Assembly: GCA_947650365.1 (NCBI GenBank)
Contig: OX393549.1
Coordinates: 21,256,572 to 21,320,571, forward strand
Source of the DNA: Chamaelirium japonicum
Lineage: Eukaryota; Streptophyta; Magnoliopsida; Liliales; Melanthiaceae
Direction: 5' to 3'
Length of the DNA stretch: 64,000 nucleotides
The stretch's first letter is position 1. Each line of letters begins with the position of its first letter. Below are positions 33,754 through 45,883 of the stretch, piece after piece. A program made the position numbers and the translations under genes. Under the pieces are notes generated by a model. That model searched no databases and was not told the origin of the DNA. It saw only the letters and a program-made list of their open reading frames with translations.

Positions 33754-34360
33754 TGTGGGGGATGATCTCCTTGCCGACCCGAAGACCCCGCTTAACCAGT
33801 CAATCGATTCAAGTCGAAAGTTTGATCGGACGTTTGTCTAGTCGGATGGTGATGATTTGAAATTGAACTTCTGAATAGTTGAAAGATTGCAGACACGAGA
33901 TGTGATCTCGAAGTTCAGCCGAAGCCTACGTCCCATGCTATAAGGAGCAACCTGAATTCACTAACACTTGAACTGAAGTGACCTCGATAGGCCAAGTGTC
34001 ACTGGTTTCTCTTCGAAAGGAAGATCGATATGTTGGGATGTCTAAGCTCTAGATTTTTTCGAAAGTCTGATTCAGAAATCAGATATTCGATCTGTTACAT
34101 TCGTTGAGTCTGCTGTTTATAGAACTTTTGGATGGGAACTAGGGTAAAAGATGGTTTTCTACAGTTGTAGTCTAGGCTCCGGTGGAGGGCCAGTGGGTCC
34201 CCATTGTCGTCTCTGTGGACCCCCAGGCAGGGCTAGTGGGTCCTGCTGTCATCTATGTAGACCCCCAGGAGGGCTGGTGGGTTCCGCTGTCGTCCCTATG
34301 GACCCCCAGATAGGGCTGGTGGGTTCCGTTGAGGGGTTTTCGCCAAAATTTGCACCCATA
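33754..34360 (-). repeat. left (3') LTR of Y
   Basis: TGTGGGGGATGATCTCC to TTTGCACCCATA. It has four repeats of 'TGGACCCCCAGGCAGGGCTG + GTGGGT' near the end. A pyrimidine tract ACCCTCTCC (34363-34371), the complement of the polypurine tract, follows. Confidence 0.92.
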
Positions 34361-34539
34361 GTTACCCTCTCCAAGTTAGCTAAAGGCTGATTTGGATGAC
34401 TTAGAACCCAGGTGCAAATTCAAACCCCCTATCAAGGGTTGGTGTCATAGAGTTCTCATTAAGCAGTGCTGGTTGATAGGGCACCGGCGACCGACCGAAC
34501 AAAACCCATTGATAGGTGGTTTGTTGATCGATCAGTCAG

Positions 34540-36215
34540 AATTTTCGATCGGTCATCTTCGAATGATCGGACAAATTTATCCGATCGGTCAAATTTGCCT
34601 AATCGGCCAAATTTGGCCGATCGGTCATTTTCAACCGGTAGATTTTGGGGCGATCGGGCAAAAAACTATGTTTTATGCCCGATCCTTTGGAAAATCACCC
34701 GATCGTCTGCCTGTCGATTGGGTGGTCTTTTGGGCAATCGGGCAAAATTGTCCGATCGGTCAAATTCAACCGGTAGAGCTTGAGGCGATCGGGCAGAAAA
34801 CCATGTTATTTGCCCAATCCTTTGGAAAATCGTTCTATCGTCTGCCTGTTGATTGGGGAAAGTCTTTTAGACGATCGATCAAAATTGTCCGATCGGTCAG
34901 TTTCAACCGGTGGAGCTTGGGGCGATCGGGCAGAAAACCATATTTTTTGGCCGATCCTTTGGAAAATTGCCCGATCGTTTGCCTGTCGATTAGGTGAAGT
35001 TTTTTTGGGCGATCGGTCAAAATTGTTCGATTGGTCAAATTTGTCTGATCGATCAATTTCAATCGGTGGAGCTTGGGGCGATCGGGCAGAAAAGTATGTT
35101 TTTTGCCTGATCCTTTGGAAAATCACCCGATCGTCTTCCTATCAATTGGGCGAAGTCTTTTGGGCAATCGATCAAAATTGTTCGATCAGTCAAACTTGTC
35201 TGATCGATCAATTTCAACTGGTGGAGTTTGGGGCGATCGGGCAAAAAACCATATTTTTTGCCCGATCCTTTTGAAAATCACCCGATCGTCTGCCTATCGA
35301 TTGGGCGAAGTCTTTTGGGCAATCGATGAAAATTGTCTAATCGATCAAATTTGCCCGATTGATCAATTTCAACCGGTAGTGCTTGGGGCGATCGGGCAGA
35401 AAACCATATTTTTCCCCCGATCCTTTGGAAAATCGTCCGATCGTCAGCCTGTCGATTGGGCGAAGTCTTTTTGGGCGATCGGTCAAAATTGTCCGATCGG
35501 TCAATTTCAACCGGTGGAGTTTGGGGCGATCGGGCATAAAATCATGTTTTTTACCCAATCCTTTGGAAAATCGCCCGATCGTCTGCCTGTCGATTGGGCG
35601 AAGTCTTTTTGGGCGATCGGTCAAAATTATCCGATCGGTCAATTTCAACTGGTAGAGCTTGGGGCGATCGAGCAGAAAACCATGTTTTTTGCCCGATCCT
35701 TTGAAAAATCGTCCAATCGTCTGCCTATCGATTGGGCGATGTCTTTTGGGCAATCGATCAAAATTACTCGATCGGTCAAATTGGTCCGATCGGTCAATTT
35801 CAACCGGTGGAGCTTGGGGCGATCGGACAGAAAATCACATTTTTTGCCCAATCCTTTGGAAAGTCGCCCTATCGTCTGCCTATCGATTGGGTGAAGTCTT
35901 TTAGGCAATCGATCAAAATTGTCCGATCGGTCAAACTTATCCGATCGGTCAATTTCAACCGGTGGAGTTTGGGGCGATCGGGCAAAAAATCACTTTTTTT
36001 GCCCTATCCTTTGGAAAATCGTCCGATCGTTTGCCTGTCGATTAGGCGAAGTCTTTTGGGCAATCAGTCAAAATTATCTGATTGGTCAAATTTGCCCAAT
36101 CGATCAATTTCAACTGGTGGAGCTTGGGGCGATCGGGCAGAAAACCACGTTTTTTGCCCGATCCTTTGGAAATTCACCCGATCGTCTGCCTGTCGATTGG
36201 GCGAAGTCTTGTGTT
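34540..36215. repeat. tandem array in Y, about eleven 128-156-bp units
   Basis: Each unit contains GGGGCGATCGGGCA, TTTTTTGCCCGATCCTTTGG, CGTCTGCCTGTCGATTGGGC and TCGGTCAATTTCAACCGGTG. Units come in two lengths, depending on whether an extra 'AATTTGTCCGATCGGTC' piece is present. The high CGATCG content keeps frames open on both strands (up to 273 codons), which I do not take as coding. It lies upstream of the antisense coding region. Confidence 0.88.
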
Positions 36216-36297
36216 GGCGTTTCGTGTTTCCCGTCGCTTTACCTAGTTCGACATTTCGTCTGGTCCGACGTTTCATCTTTCGCCAGTCATGTGGCGC

Positions 36298-36344
36298 CAC
36301 GTGTCACATAGTTTTTCCTCCCAAAATTTTTGAGGATTATAAAT
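36298..36344 (+). promoter_or_regulatory. G-box and TATA box ahead of the antisense ORF of Y
   Basis: CCACGTGTCA (CACGTG at 36298-36303) precedes TATAAAT at 36338-36344. The first ATG of the antisense region is at 36454, 110 bp beyond the TATA box. The layout is that of an ordinary plant promoter, opposite in direction to the retrotransposon. Confidence 0.5.
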
Positions 36345-36453
36345 CCCATCCCGGAGTTCATTTTCCCTCATGCTGTTAGAAATTTTTTTGAGTTCTCTGC
36401 TTTTGCTCCCGAATTCTTGCTATCTGTTTTCCCTGTTCTTCCGTTCGATTGTG

Positions 36454-39208
36454 ATGGCATCTGCAAGCTGCACCAAGAATATCGTCCCTTCGAAGGTGAG
36501 GCCATTGAAGAAGGGGAAGGCCACCGCTGAGCCCTCATCTCCTAAGATCGCGGGACAAGGCAAGGCCAAGGGCAGCTTCAGCGTCCTTGGAAAGAGGCAT
36601 CTTGGTGTGGGATTTGCCTCCGCGCCCACCAAGCCGGAGCATATCCCCAAAGCTGATTATAGGGTCGCTGAAGCCATTATCCGAGGAGCCTGTCTTCAAG
36701 TATGACATCGGTCGGAAGACCACTGACGCGAAGAGGGCGAAATGGGAGAAGCTGCTCGGGTTCTTCATTAAAGGCGTCCATCGCCCAACACTCGTCGGGG
36801 TGCAAGCTGCCTTTGGTATCGACAATCGGTCTGTTTTATACAGAGGTGGCTAGTTAAGAAAAAATTATGGGTATGATCGTGACGATCGGGTAGCTCAACT
36901 GTGGGCTGCGTCTGCCCCTTCTGCCATTCGCGGCTAGACTGCTGAACACGTCTGGGCTTTGCCCCAGATAGCTGACGGGAAATGCGTGGAGAATCATCTA
37001 CGCTTTCTGCCTGGTGAAGTCCGATCATCATGAGGAGCTAAGAGCTTGCTACTCCAGCATCCCCGAAGGCGAGCAAGTCAGGATCGAGTTGGGGTATTTC
37101 TTCTACCACTATCAGTGGGTTTCGAGGAAGGACAACCCCTTCTTTAACCTGCATGACGTCTTTGCCCTTTGCCCGATCACTGACACGATCCCCTCCGATA
37201 AGCTATACACCGACTTGCCTATCTCCATCTCGGGGGCATGGACTCCCTTCTCAGTACTGGAGACTTCTCGTACTCAAGTCCATAAGGAGGTTAAGAGGTA
37301 CAGATCAGGAGGTGATCTGTATTGGTCATCCAATCGGGTCGGAGCGATCGATAACCTGTTCCTGGAGCTGACATGCGGAACTAGGTCGTGGAAATAGTTT
37401 GCGAACTGTCCGGTCCGTCATGGTAACGCCAATCTAATGCATCGCCTGCTGGCTAGGTACGAAGATAACGACACTTTTATTCTGATTACAAGGAGGATCT
37501 CGAGACTGGCCGGATGGTGCGATACGTGCGGGTCGAGAAAAAGGTCTATGGCAAGAGGAGGCACTCCGGGCCTGGCGAGGAGAAACTGGTCGTGACCAAG
37601 CGAGGCCAGGTCAAGAAGAGGAAGGTGGTGAAGGAAGAGAAAGAGGAGGAGGAGGAGGAGGAAAATAAGGGAAAAGAAGAAGAAGAAGAAGAGGGGAAGG
37701 GTGAAGAAGAAGGTGGAGAAGAAAGTGAAGAAGAAGGTGGAGAAGAAGGCGGGGAAGAAGAGGAGGAAGATGAGGACGAAGAGGAAGAAGGAAACGAGGA
37801 GGAGGGAGAAGGCGAAGATGAGGGGAAAGGCAAAGAGGAGGGGGCCAGAGATCGGGAAAGTGTTCCCCCCACCCCGCCAGGAGCTGGTCAAGTCCCTCCT
37901 ATCGATGAGGCTAAGGCCCATAGAATGGAGGATGATATCGATATTGTGGACGACGGTAAGAAGGTGCCGCTCGTCTATCATTTCGAGACCCTAAAGCGTC
38001 CTACACGCATTAGGGTCAAGTACTCAGGGAGCGCCATGGTCTACGACTTGACGCCCATCGCGCAGGTGCCACCCGAAGGCCTCCGGCATGGTGAGACCTC
38101 GACGGGGCAAGCTTCCGCAAGTAGAGGGGTGGAAGCTGATAAACCAAGTCTGGCGCCTCGAAGTGACGCGACCAAGGTGGCAGCAGAAGCCACCGCCCTG
38201 ATGTCTGCCCTCTTTCAGGGGGCAGACGAGATACATGGAGAAGGGGGAGATTCGTCTCCCCTGATGTCCCTCCTCCCGAACCGAAAGGGGACGAGGGGTA
38301 GGGGGAGAAGCAGGTGCTCGAGCAGGTCCCAATCCCTACCTCTGCAACGAAGACTCCCACCCCAAAGGGGAAGGGGACTGATCGAGGGAAAGGGCCGACT
38401 CAACCCCCACACGGAGGCTCTATCGGCAGGAGTAAGTTCTAACTATTTGCTTCCTCTCGTTTGAATAGAATATTGAATATGTCTGAATCTTTGAATGATT
38501 TACCTGTAGGTGCACCCGGCAGTCTGCAGCCTGTGCTGTGTGATTTGCGCGAGGTTGACATCAACCACCCAATTGGGGCGTTGAGGAAGCTTTGCAACCT
38601 ACCAGATGTGACCCTCGAAGTAGCATCTACCAGGCTGGAAGTGATTATGAGTAGCTTTGACTTCACCTTAAGTTGTAGTACTTCCATCCGATGTTCCTGA
38701 CTTGTTCTTGTTGTTATGCAAATGTCTGCTCTTTAAGAAGGCCGAAGAGAGGGAGGCCACCATCGAGATTTCATGCTTGAACGCCCTCCTGGAGGAAGCT
38801 AACGAGGAGCGGGCGAAGCTATTTGCTGCGCTCTCTTCGAGTCAGCAGTCCTTCCGTAACGAGGCGCACATGAAGAAAAAGATAGAGGCCGAGTTTGTAG
38901 CTGCCAATAAAGAACTCCAGGGCCTCAAAAATATATTCTTCAAGTTAGAGAATATCTCCTTCGATCGTGTTGAGGAGATAAAGCAGCTGAAGGCAGAGCT
39001 CGCTGTGAAGGAGGAGGCCCACGCGCTGGAGATGGAACAGTTGAACGTTGACTTGGCTAGCTTCAAGTCGATGGCTAAAAGAGTCATGGAAGCCCTTAGG
39101 TTGGCTCATAGCAGTGGCGCTCAATCTTCAAAGGCCTCCGTGGTAAGCAAGGCTCGTGGCAGTTCCGGAGGAGATAAATCTAGGGCGACCAGTGTTGAGA
39201 AGCCTTGA
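36454..39208 (+). pseudogene. antisense coding region of Y (aORF type, fossil)
   Basis: This is a coding-like stretch on the strand opposite to gag-pol, between integrase and the 3' LTR. Blocks: a basic N-terminus (MASASCTKNIVPSKVRPLKK, 36454-36705); a folded-looking block with GEQVRIELGYFFYHYQWVSR and SGAWTPFSVLE (37014-37397); a Lys/Glu-rich acidic block (about 37514-37860) in a frame to 38464; and a heptad-rich coiled coil (38735-39140, with EEIKQLKAELAVKEEAHALE). Some Tat elements are known to carry an antisense extra ORF here (for example gene23 of Grande). I do not recognise the protein's function. Host-gene origin is possible. It is broken into several pieces. Confidence 0.7.
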
Positions 39209-39309
39209 TGTATTTCCCTTCTTTTACTTGTACTTTTGAATGACAGAAGACACTTGATTTCTTTTGGAATGAATTGTCTCTTTTGTGTTGAATGTTTTGA
39301 CTGGGATGG

Positions 39310-39790
39310 TTAATGTCTTGTATTGAATGATCGAAAGAGTATCTGCAAGCTAGGGGTCGCGTCTTAACACAAACACCCAAGCTGTTTTATACATTAGTCA
39401 GTCAGAAGTTGCGCCATGTCATAACTTCTAAACTATTTGTTTCTGCCCATAAGGGATCGTGTCGCAACACGAACACCCAAACTATAAATCAATCTGCTAG
39501 TTAAAAGTTGTGCTGTCTCACAACGTTTAAAACTATTTGTTTTTGCCTATAAGGGGCCATGTCGCAACACGAACACCCAAACTATGAATCGATCTGCCTA
39601 TTAAAAGTTGTGATGTCTCACAATGTTAAAACTATTTGTTTCTGCCTGTTAGGGGTTGTGTCACAACACGAACACCCAAACTATTAATCGATCTGTCAGT
39701 TAAGTGTTGTGTTGTCTCACAACATCTAAACTATTTATGATTATGTGAGCATATAGAATTGGAATGGACAAGATTGAAATTGAAACAAAC
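39310..39790. repeat. about 100-bp tandem array in Y
   Basis: Units with GTGTCGCAACACGAACACCC + AAACTAT recur near 39356, 39451, 39548 and 39655, with CTATTTGTTTCTGCC between. Four copies, non-coding, between the antisense region and the end of integrase. Confidence 0.85.
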
Positions 39791-39813
39791 GTTCATTTAG
39801 TACAGGGTTTACA

Positions 39814-40779
39814 TCAGGGGTAGAATATTTTGAGATGTTTGATATTCCAAGCTCTTGGTGGCCTATCTCCTTCTGGCAAGATTAGGTGATAGGATCCTTT
39901 GCCTCCAACTGACTCGATGATATAGGGTCCTTTCCAGTTGGGAGCTAGTTTTCCGCTTCCGTATTCCCTTGTGTTAGAGAAGATTGCTCTGAAGACTAGA
40001 TCTCGAATGTGGAACTGTCTTCTGCTAACTTTTCGATCGTAGGCCTGCTTGATCTTTTGTTGATAGTTGGCGATGTGGACAACTGCCTGGTCACGTAGCT
40101 CTTCTGAGAAGTCAAGGTCATTGATACGAAGCTCGTTGTTTATTTCTTCTTTGATCGCCTTAGTCTTCAAAGTTGGAGAGAGAGTCTCGGCTGGAAGAAT
40201 TACTTCTGACCTGTAAGTTAGGCGAAAAGGCAAAAATCCAGTCGATCATCGAGGAGTGGTCTGATAGCCCCATAGGACCTCTGGTAGGACTTTATCCCAT
40301 AACCCTTTATTGTCTCCCAACTTCTTTTTGAGTAGACCGAGGATTGCTCTGTTGGAAGCTTCGGCTTGTCTGTTGCATTGTGGATACCTCGGAGTGGAGT
40401 AGAAAAGCTTGATTCCGTGGTTCAGACAGAACTCTCGAAATTTATCTGAATCGAATTAAGCTTCGTTGTCAGCGATAAGTACTTAAGGTGTACCAAATCT
40501 GGAGAAGATATTATGTCTAATGAATTTGATAACCTCGTCGTCTGTTTCTCGAAAGAGTGACACAATCTCAACCCACTTGGTGAAGTAGTCGGTGGCCAAC
40601 AGTAAGTATCTCTTCTTACTTGGCGATGGAGGGAACGGACCCAAGAAGTTCAACCCCCACTGATAGAAAAGCCAGGGACTTGTCAAGGGATGTAGTTCTT
40701 CTGTCAGAAGATGGATCGCTTGAGCGTATCTTTGGCAGGGATCACATCTTTGAATGAACCGACTAGCGTCTTTCGCCAT
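39814..40779 (-). pseudogene. integrase of Y (fossil)
   Basis: At 40483-40779 the peptide has FIQRCDPCQRYA (end of the zinc-binding HHCC domain) and LLLATDYFTKWVE with the first catalytic Asp. At 39814-40233 it has a GPF-like C-terminus (SGKLAPNWKGPYIIESVGGK) ending NIKHLKIFYP. Ty3-type integrase inserts the cDNA copy. Confidence 0.88.
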
Positions 40780-41313
40780 AGTTGGCCAGTAGTAGACTTG
40801 AAGTTTGACTTTGGCCTCGAGGGATCTTCCGCCAGAGTGATTACCATAAACTCCAGAATGGATTTCGGCTAGAATCCCTTCTATTTGCCCAGGACCAATA
40901 CCTTTGAGAAGTATTCCTCTATGCGATTTGAAGTAGAGATCTTCCTTTTAGAGGCTATAGAACGAAAGCTTCCTTTGAAGTTTCTTAGCTTGGGTTAGAT
41001 CTTCTAGTATTTTACCTAGTTTGAAGAAGCCAAAGAGTGACTGTCTCCAATCTGTAAATACATCTGCCAAGGTAAGAGTGAAGGTTGGCTGTCTCCAACC
41101 TCCAGAGTCTTTCGTTATGGTAACGATTTGTTGTTCGATGGTATTTTTGAACGACTCTTGATAGTCGATCTGAATTCGCCTTTCTTCAAGTGAGTCTCCA
41201 AGCACCAAAGCAGCATTGGCTAGAGCATCGACTTCTCAATTTTCTGCTCTTGGAATTTGCACGAATTCAATATCCAAGAATCGTTGCTTGTGCTACTGCA
41301 CGAGAGCCAGATA

Positions 41314-42003
41314 CTACTGCATCATTACTCTTCGCGCTTCGTAGACTCCGTTGATCTGCTTGACTATTAGCTGGGAGTCGCTATAAACGGTGAGACAGTT
41401 CACTCCCAGGGTTTCGGCCATCTCCACTTCATAAATGAGTGCTTCGTACTCGGTTTCGTTGTTGGTAGCGTTGAATCCGAGAAGAGTTGCCTTTTGGAGA
41501 TGATCAAGCTCGGGCGATATCAGGATTATCCTAATTCCTGAACCGATCGTGCTTGAAGCTCCGTCAGTATGGAGCATCAATCTAGTTGGCAAAGTAGTGG
41601 GAACCTCAGGGCTCGGATTGATAGTCTCAGGACCAGAATTAAGGGGAGGTTCTTCACCATTTTCGAGGTGCATCTCGACGCCATCCTCTAAAGTGATGGG
41701 ATCCTCTACGGGGAAGTCGGCAAGAAAGTCTGCAATTGCTTGCCCCTTGACGGAAACTCGAGGTTCGAACTGGATGCCGAGGGAGCTCATCTCAATCACC
41801 CACTTAGTCATTCGACCAGCTCGCCCTGCCTTGTCGAGGATGTCTTTGAGTGGGTGTTCTGAGACGACCGTAATCGGGTGAAAAATGAAGTAAGGTCGGA
41901 GCCTTCGCGATGCTGTAAGCAATACTAATGTGACTTTTCCTATCTTCGAAAAGAGTTTCTGCCGGAAGAAGAGTATGACTGATGTAGTAGACAGGATGCT
42001 CAA
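41314..42003 (-). pseudogene. RNase H plus archaeal-type RNase H of Y (fossil)
   Basis: The N-terminal part carries the end of the Ty3 RNase H region (YFIFHPITVVSEHPLKDILD, MTKWVIEMSSLGIQFEPRV). The C-terminal part (MLHTDGASSTIGSGIRIILI; NNETEYEALIYEVEMAETLG; VYSDSQLIVKQINGVYEA) is the second, archaeal-type RNase H that marks the Tat lineage. Confidence 0.85.
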
Positions 42004-42268
42004 TACCTTTTCTTCTACTAACCAGAACTGTGCTAATGGCTTGATCGGTGACTACAAGATAAAGCCAGAGTTCTTCTTTCGGCAGCGGAGCCGTTAGGAT
42101 AGGAGCCCGGGCGAGATAGTATTTGACGCTTTGGAAAGCTAGCTCGCAAGTGGGGTTCTATCCCGAGGTGTTTGCTTTCCGTAGTTTGTCAAAGAGTGGC
42201 TTGCACTTGTCGGAAGACTTAGAAATAAACCGGTTGAGAGTAGTTAATCTTCCTGTGAGGCGTTACAT

Positions 42269-43076
42269 CTATTTCCGATTGGAGGGCGAGGGCATTTCAA
42301 GAATTGCTCGAATCTGATCGGGGTTCGCTTCAATGCCTTTCCTAGTCACTAGATGACCTAGAAATTTTTCCGATTGAACTCTGAAGGTACACTTGGCTGG
42401 ATTGAGTTTCATGTGGTACTTTCGAAGGACTTGGAATGTTTCTGCCAGATCAGAAAGATGATTCTCACGACTGAGACTCTTGGTAAGGAGATCATCGACA
42501 TAGACTTCAATATTACGGTCGATTTGCTCTTTGAACATCTTCATGACTAACCTTTGATAAGTAGATCCAGCATTCTTGAGGCCAAAAAGACATAACATTA
42601 TAGCAGTAGAGGCCTCTGTCTGTCACGAAGCAAGTCTTCTCTTGATCGTCGGGATGCAGAGTAATCTGGTTGTACCCTAAGTATCTATCCATAAAAGACA
42701 GAAGCTCGTGCCCAGCAGTGGCGTCGACGAGTCTGTCTATTCTTGGCATGGGGAATGGGTCTTTAAGGCAAGCCTGGTTGAGGTTGGTGAAGTCGATACA
42801 AACCCTGATCTTTCTGTTCTTCTTAAGAACCACGACGATATTGGAGATCCAAGTTAGGTACTCTACTTCACAGATGAAGCCTGCCGTGAGCAACTTGGTG
42901 ATCTCCTCTTGAATAGCCATCGAGCGTTCTGGGTGAATCATCCAGAGCTTTTGTTTGATAGGTTTTGCTCCTTCTTTGATGGCGAGCCGGTGGCATGCAT
43001 CATCCAAATTGATCCCGGGCATATCTTCAAAACACCATGCGAAGACATCGATGTTGGACTGGAGAAAGGATACCAT
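42269..43076 (-). pseudogene. reverse transcriptase of Y (fossil)
   Basis: Conserved blocks include IRVCIDFTNLNQACLKDPFP, PRIDRLVDATAGHELLSFMD and LFGLKNAGSTYQRLVMKMF, and the catalytic YVDD motif near 42491-42502. The order and spacing are those of Ty3-type RT. It is broken. Confidence 0.9.
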
Positions 43077-43337
43077 GTCTCACGCTTCTGCGTCGCTAAG
43101 ACTGGTACCAATGAATGTCTCTCGAAGGAGATCACCACTGCCAATGTTTACTCAGGTGATCTCTTTGATTGAAGGGGAAGACTCCCACTCGACAGCTGGA
43201 GGTTCTGCCAATGGGGCTTCTTTGGTTGCTAGCATGAGGAAGGGCCAACTTCTTCTCTTGGACGCTTTGGCGGAGCGACATCTACCTGGCGATCTGTCTT
43301 TGCTGCAGCGGCTTCACAAGGTCGCCCAGCTTGTTGA

Positions 43338-43730
43338 TCACCTCGAATGCAGATAATGCCCTCCCCCGTTGCAAATTTGAGAGTTAATGGTATGAGGAGG
43401 ATATAGCATTGATCTAGTGAAGGAAGGGTCGCCCCAGAATAATGTTGTAATTGGAAGTACCTTCAAAATAGCGAATCGCACGGAGACTTGAGTCTCTCTG
43501 CTGAGATCCAGGGTGAATATGGATTCGCCCATGGTCATGCTCTGCTCGTCGTTGAATCCGGTTATAACGGTGGGGATGACTTTCAGGCTTGAATACTTAT
43601 ATCCCAGACGCTTGAAGCAATCTGAGAACATAATATCGATTGAGCTGCCGGTGTCAATGAGGATTCGGTTAATGGTACTCCCATCGATGATCAGCCATAG
43701 GACCAGGGGATCCCGATGTGGAGTATGCAC
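43338..43730 (-). pseudogene. aspartic protease region of Y (fossil)
   Basis: ILIDTGSSIDIMFSDCFKRL contains the D-T/S-G catalytic motif of retroelement aspartic proteases. It sits between gag and RT as expected. Confidence 0.85.
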
Positions 43731-43733
43731 TCT

Positions 43734-45700
43734 TTAGAGGTCGGAGTCGTTGAAAATGATCGATGGCCATGACAAACCCTTGACGGTTTTCTCGATCCAG
43801 GTATCTCCCTTGTTTACTGCAGAGCGAATGTTGAAGATGCATCGAACTTGCCGATCAACTTCTTTCCCGGTCAGCATTTGATGGTGCAACGCTCTATGGA
43901 TGTTGAAGACATTAGCTCGTACAACGACTGGCGACGAGCTGATCGAGATCCGGTGGACCCAATAGGCTTCCTTCCCTTTTGATGAGAAAGGTGGGTGTTG
44001 GTTCCGTCCGTTCTTGACGAACTCCTGGAGGTGGCCTTCACGTAGCAGGTCTTTCAGATGATACTTTATTCGGAAGCATCGATTGGTTGGATGACTGTGG
44101 CTGCAATGAAAGTCGCAGTAAACAGATTTGTCAGCAATGAGCTTGGTATAGGGTTGCAAAGGATTCAGTCATCGAAGAAATTCTTCATGTTGAATTTGGT
44201 CGAGAATCTGCTCGATTGGGAGGGTCCAATCAGTTAATGTTGTTTTCTTCGGAGGCGATCTACGACCGTCTTCTCTTGGTCGCTTGGCTGGCGGAGGTAC
44301 TGGTGCTTCTGCATTATGAGCTTTGGTCGTATGCTTGGGTGCTTCCCTTTCGGTAGATCGTCGTTTGGTCTCATGTCCCTTCCAAGCGATTTGATTGTCT
44401 TCGACCTTAATCTCCCTCTGGATTCGATCAAACATTGAACCAAGAGAAGGTGGAGGATTGCGGATAAAGTCATTATAGGTGTGCAGATCGAATCGAAGGG
44501 CATTTTGGAATGCCAGCATAATGGCTTCGTAGTCGAGATATAGTCCAGAAAGGGCGGCATGCTTGTTGCGGAATCTTCATGTGAAGTTGCAAAGATTCTC
44601 ATCGGCTCCCATCCTCAGCCGATACAGAGAATCCAACTTTTTCTCTGGTTTGAGGTTGAGTTGATAGTGCTGTATGAAGTGGTTTGTAAGGACTCCGAAC
44701 TGGGTGATCGATCCAGCACAAAGGTTGTGATACCAATCGAGAGAGGGCTCATCAAGACTTCCGACGAAGGTTCGGCAGAGTACGTTGTTTTCTTCATCGT
44801 GTGGTGTTAAAGCCTGCTTGAATGCTAGAACGTGGAGGGTTGGATCTCCCTTCAAGCAATTTAACTTTGATAGCGCTGGGGTTCTCTAGCCCTTGGGGAA
44901 AGATGCTTGAAATAGACTTCAGTGGAGAGTCTCGGTCGAAGAGTATCCTTCCCTACGACCTAGTCCCCATCCTTGCTGTTGGACCAGGGGTAAGATCGAG
45001 AGGTCATGATCTGTATCTTGAATTATCGCAGCATGGGTTTGGTGATGATAATCGATTTGGGTGTCTAGATGAAGGGGAGGGGACGGAGAGAAATGGCCTT
45101 TCGACGCGGTCTCTTTCGTCCGATGCCTCACTCGTAGATTGAATTTGGATTGTGCCTATCTAACACAGTTACGGCCTGAAGATGATTATGAGGATTGATC
45201 ATCGATTCGATCCCAAACACTCTACTTCTGCGGAGCTGCTGAGGGGGTGAGCTTGCGTCGGTTTCTCTCTCGGTTCGCATGACCGATCGCCTAACTCATA
45301 GACTTCTGTTGCTCAGAGTGGATGGATCGTCGAGGCGGATTGATCCCTTTATTGATGGAAAGGGTGGGAAGAACAACTCCCACATCTGAGGCTGCTTTCT
45401 TGATGGCATCCCTCTCCGTAGTGAGAGTGGCGTTCTGCTTCACCATTTGTAGCAACTAAAAGTCGAGTGCCGAGATCTGGTAGGTTGGCGGAAGATCTTC
45501 CGTTGAGGTAGGAGCGGTTTGCCCGATTGACTATCGAAGTGGTGGGGGAATAGGTCGATCGACTGATCTCCCATTTCCCGAATGAGCCGTTGTCTCGGGG
45601 TGAGTAAAAGGCAGTCCGAAGTTGAGTCGTTGACTCATTGATCGGGTTTCCAATCGAGGTTGATTCTGTCAAGTGTTACTTCCCTCTGGATGATACTGAT
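43734..45700 (-). pseudogene. gag of Y (fossil)
   Basis: Core peptides LDWYHNLCAGSITQFGVLTN and LYRLRMGADENL (44577-44855), a nucleocapsid-like Cys/His motif YCDFHCSHSHPTNRCFRIK near 44060-44120 and an N-terminal piece up to about 45700. It is homologous to gag of A and W, so those two may depend on Y-like elements for polymerase functions. Confidence 0.85.
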
Positions 45701-45883
45701 GTCTCGTCTTCGCCATTTAGGAAAAGCGGAGGAAGCAACCAGATCGTCGGCGTCCGATCGGTTGTCTGCTCAACCGAGGGGGCTGGGAAGTATGGTTATC
45801 AAGATTGATTGTCTACTCAACTGATCTGATGTTGTCGTAGAACGAAATGAACTTCTTGTCCGATCCCACAGACAGCGCCAAAC

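Noticed and set aside
35073-35894. 273-codon + strand frame and overlapping frames
   Set aside because: Translation of the 128-156-bp array of Y. Similar frames exist on the opposite strand and in other phases.
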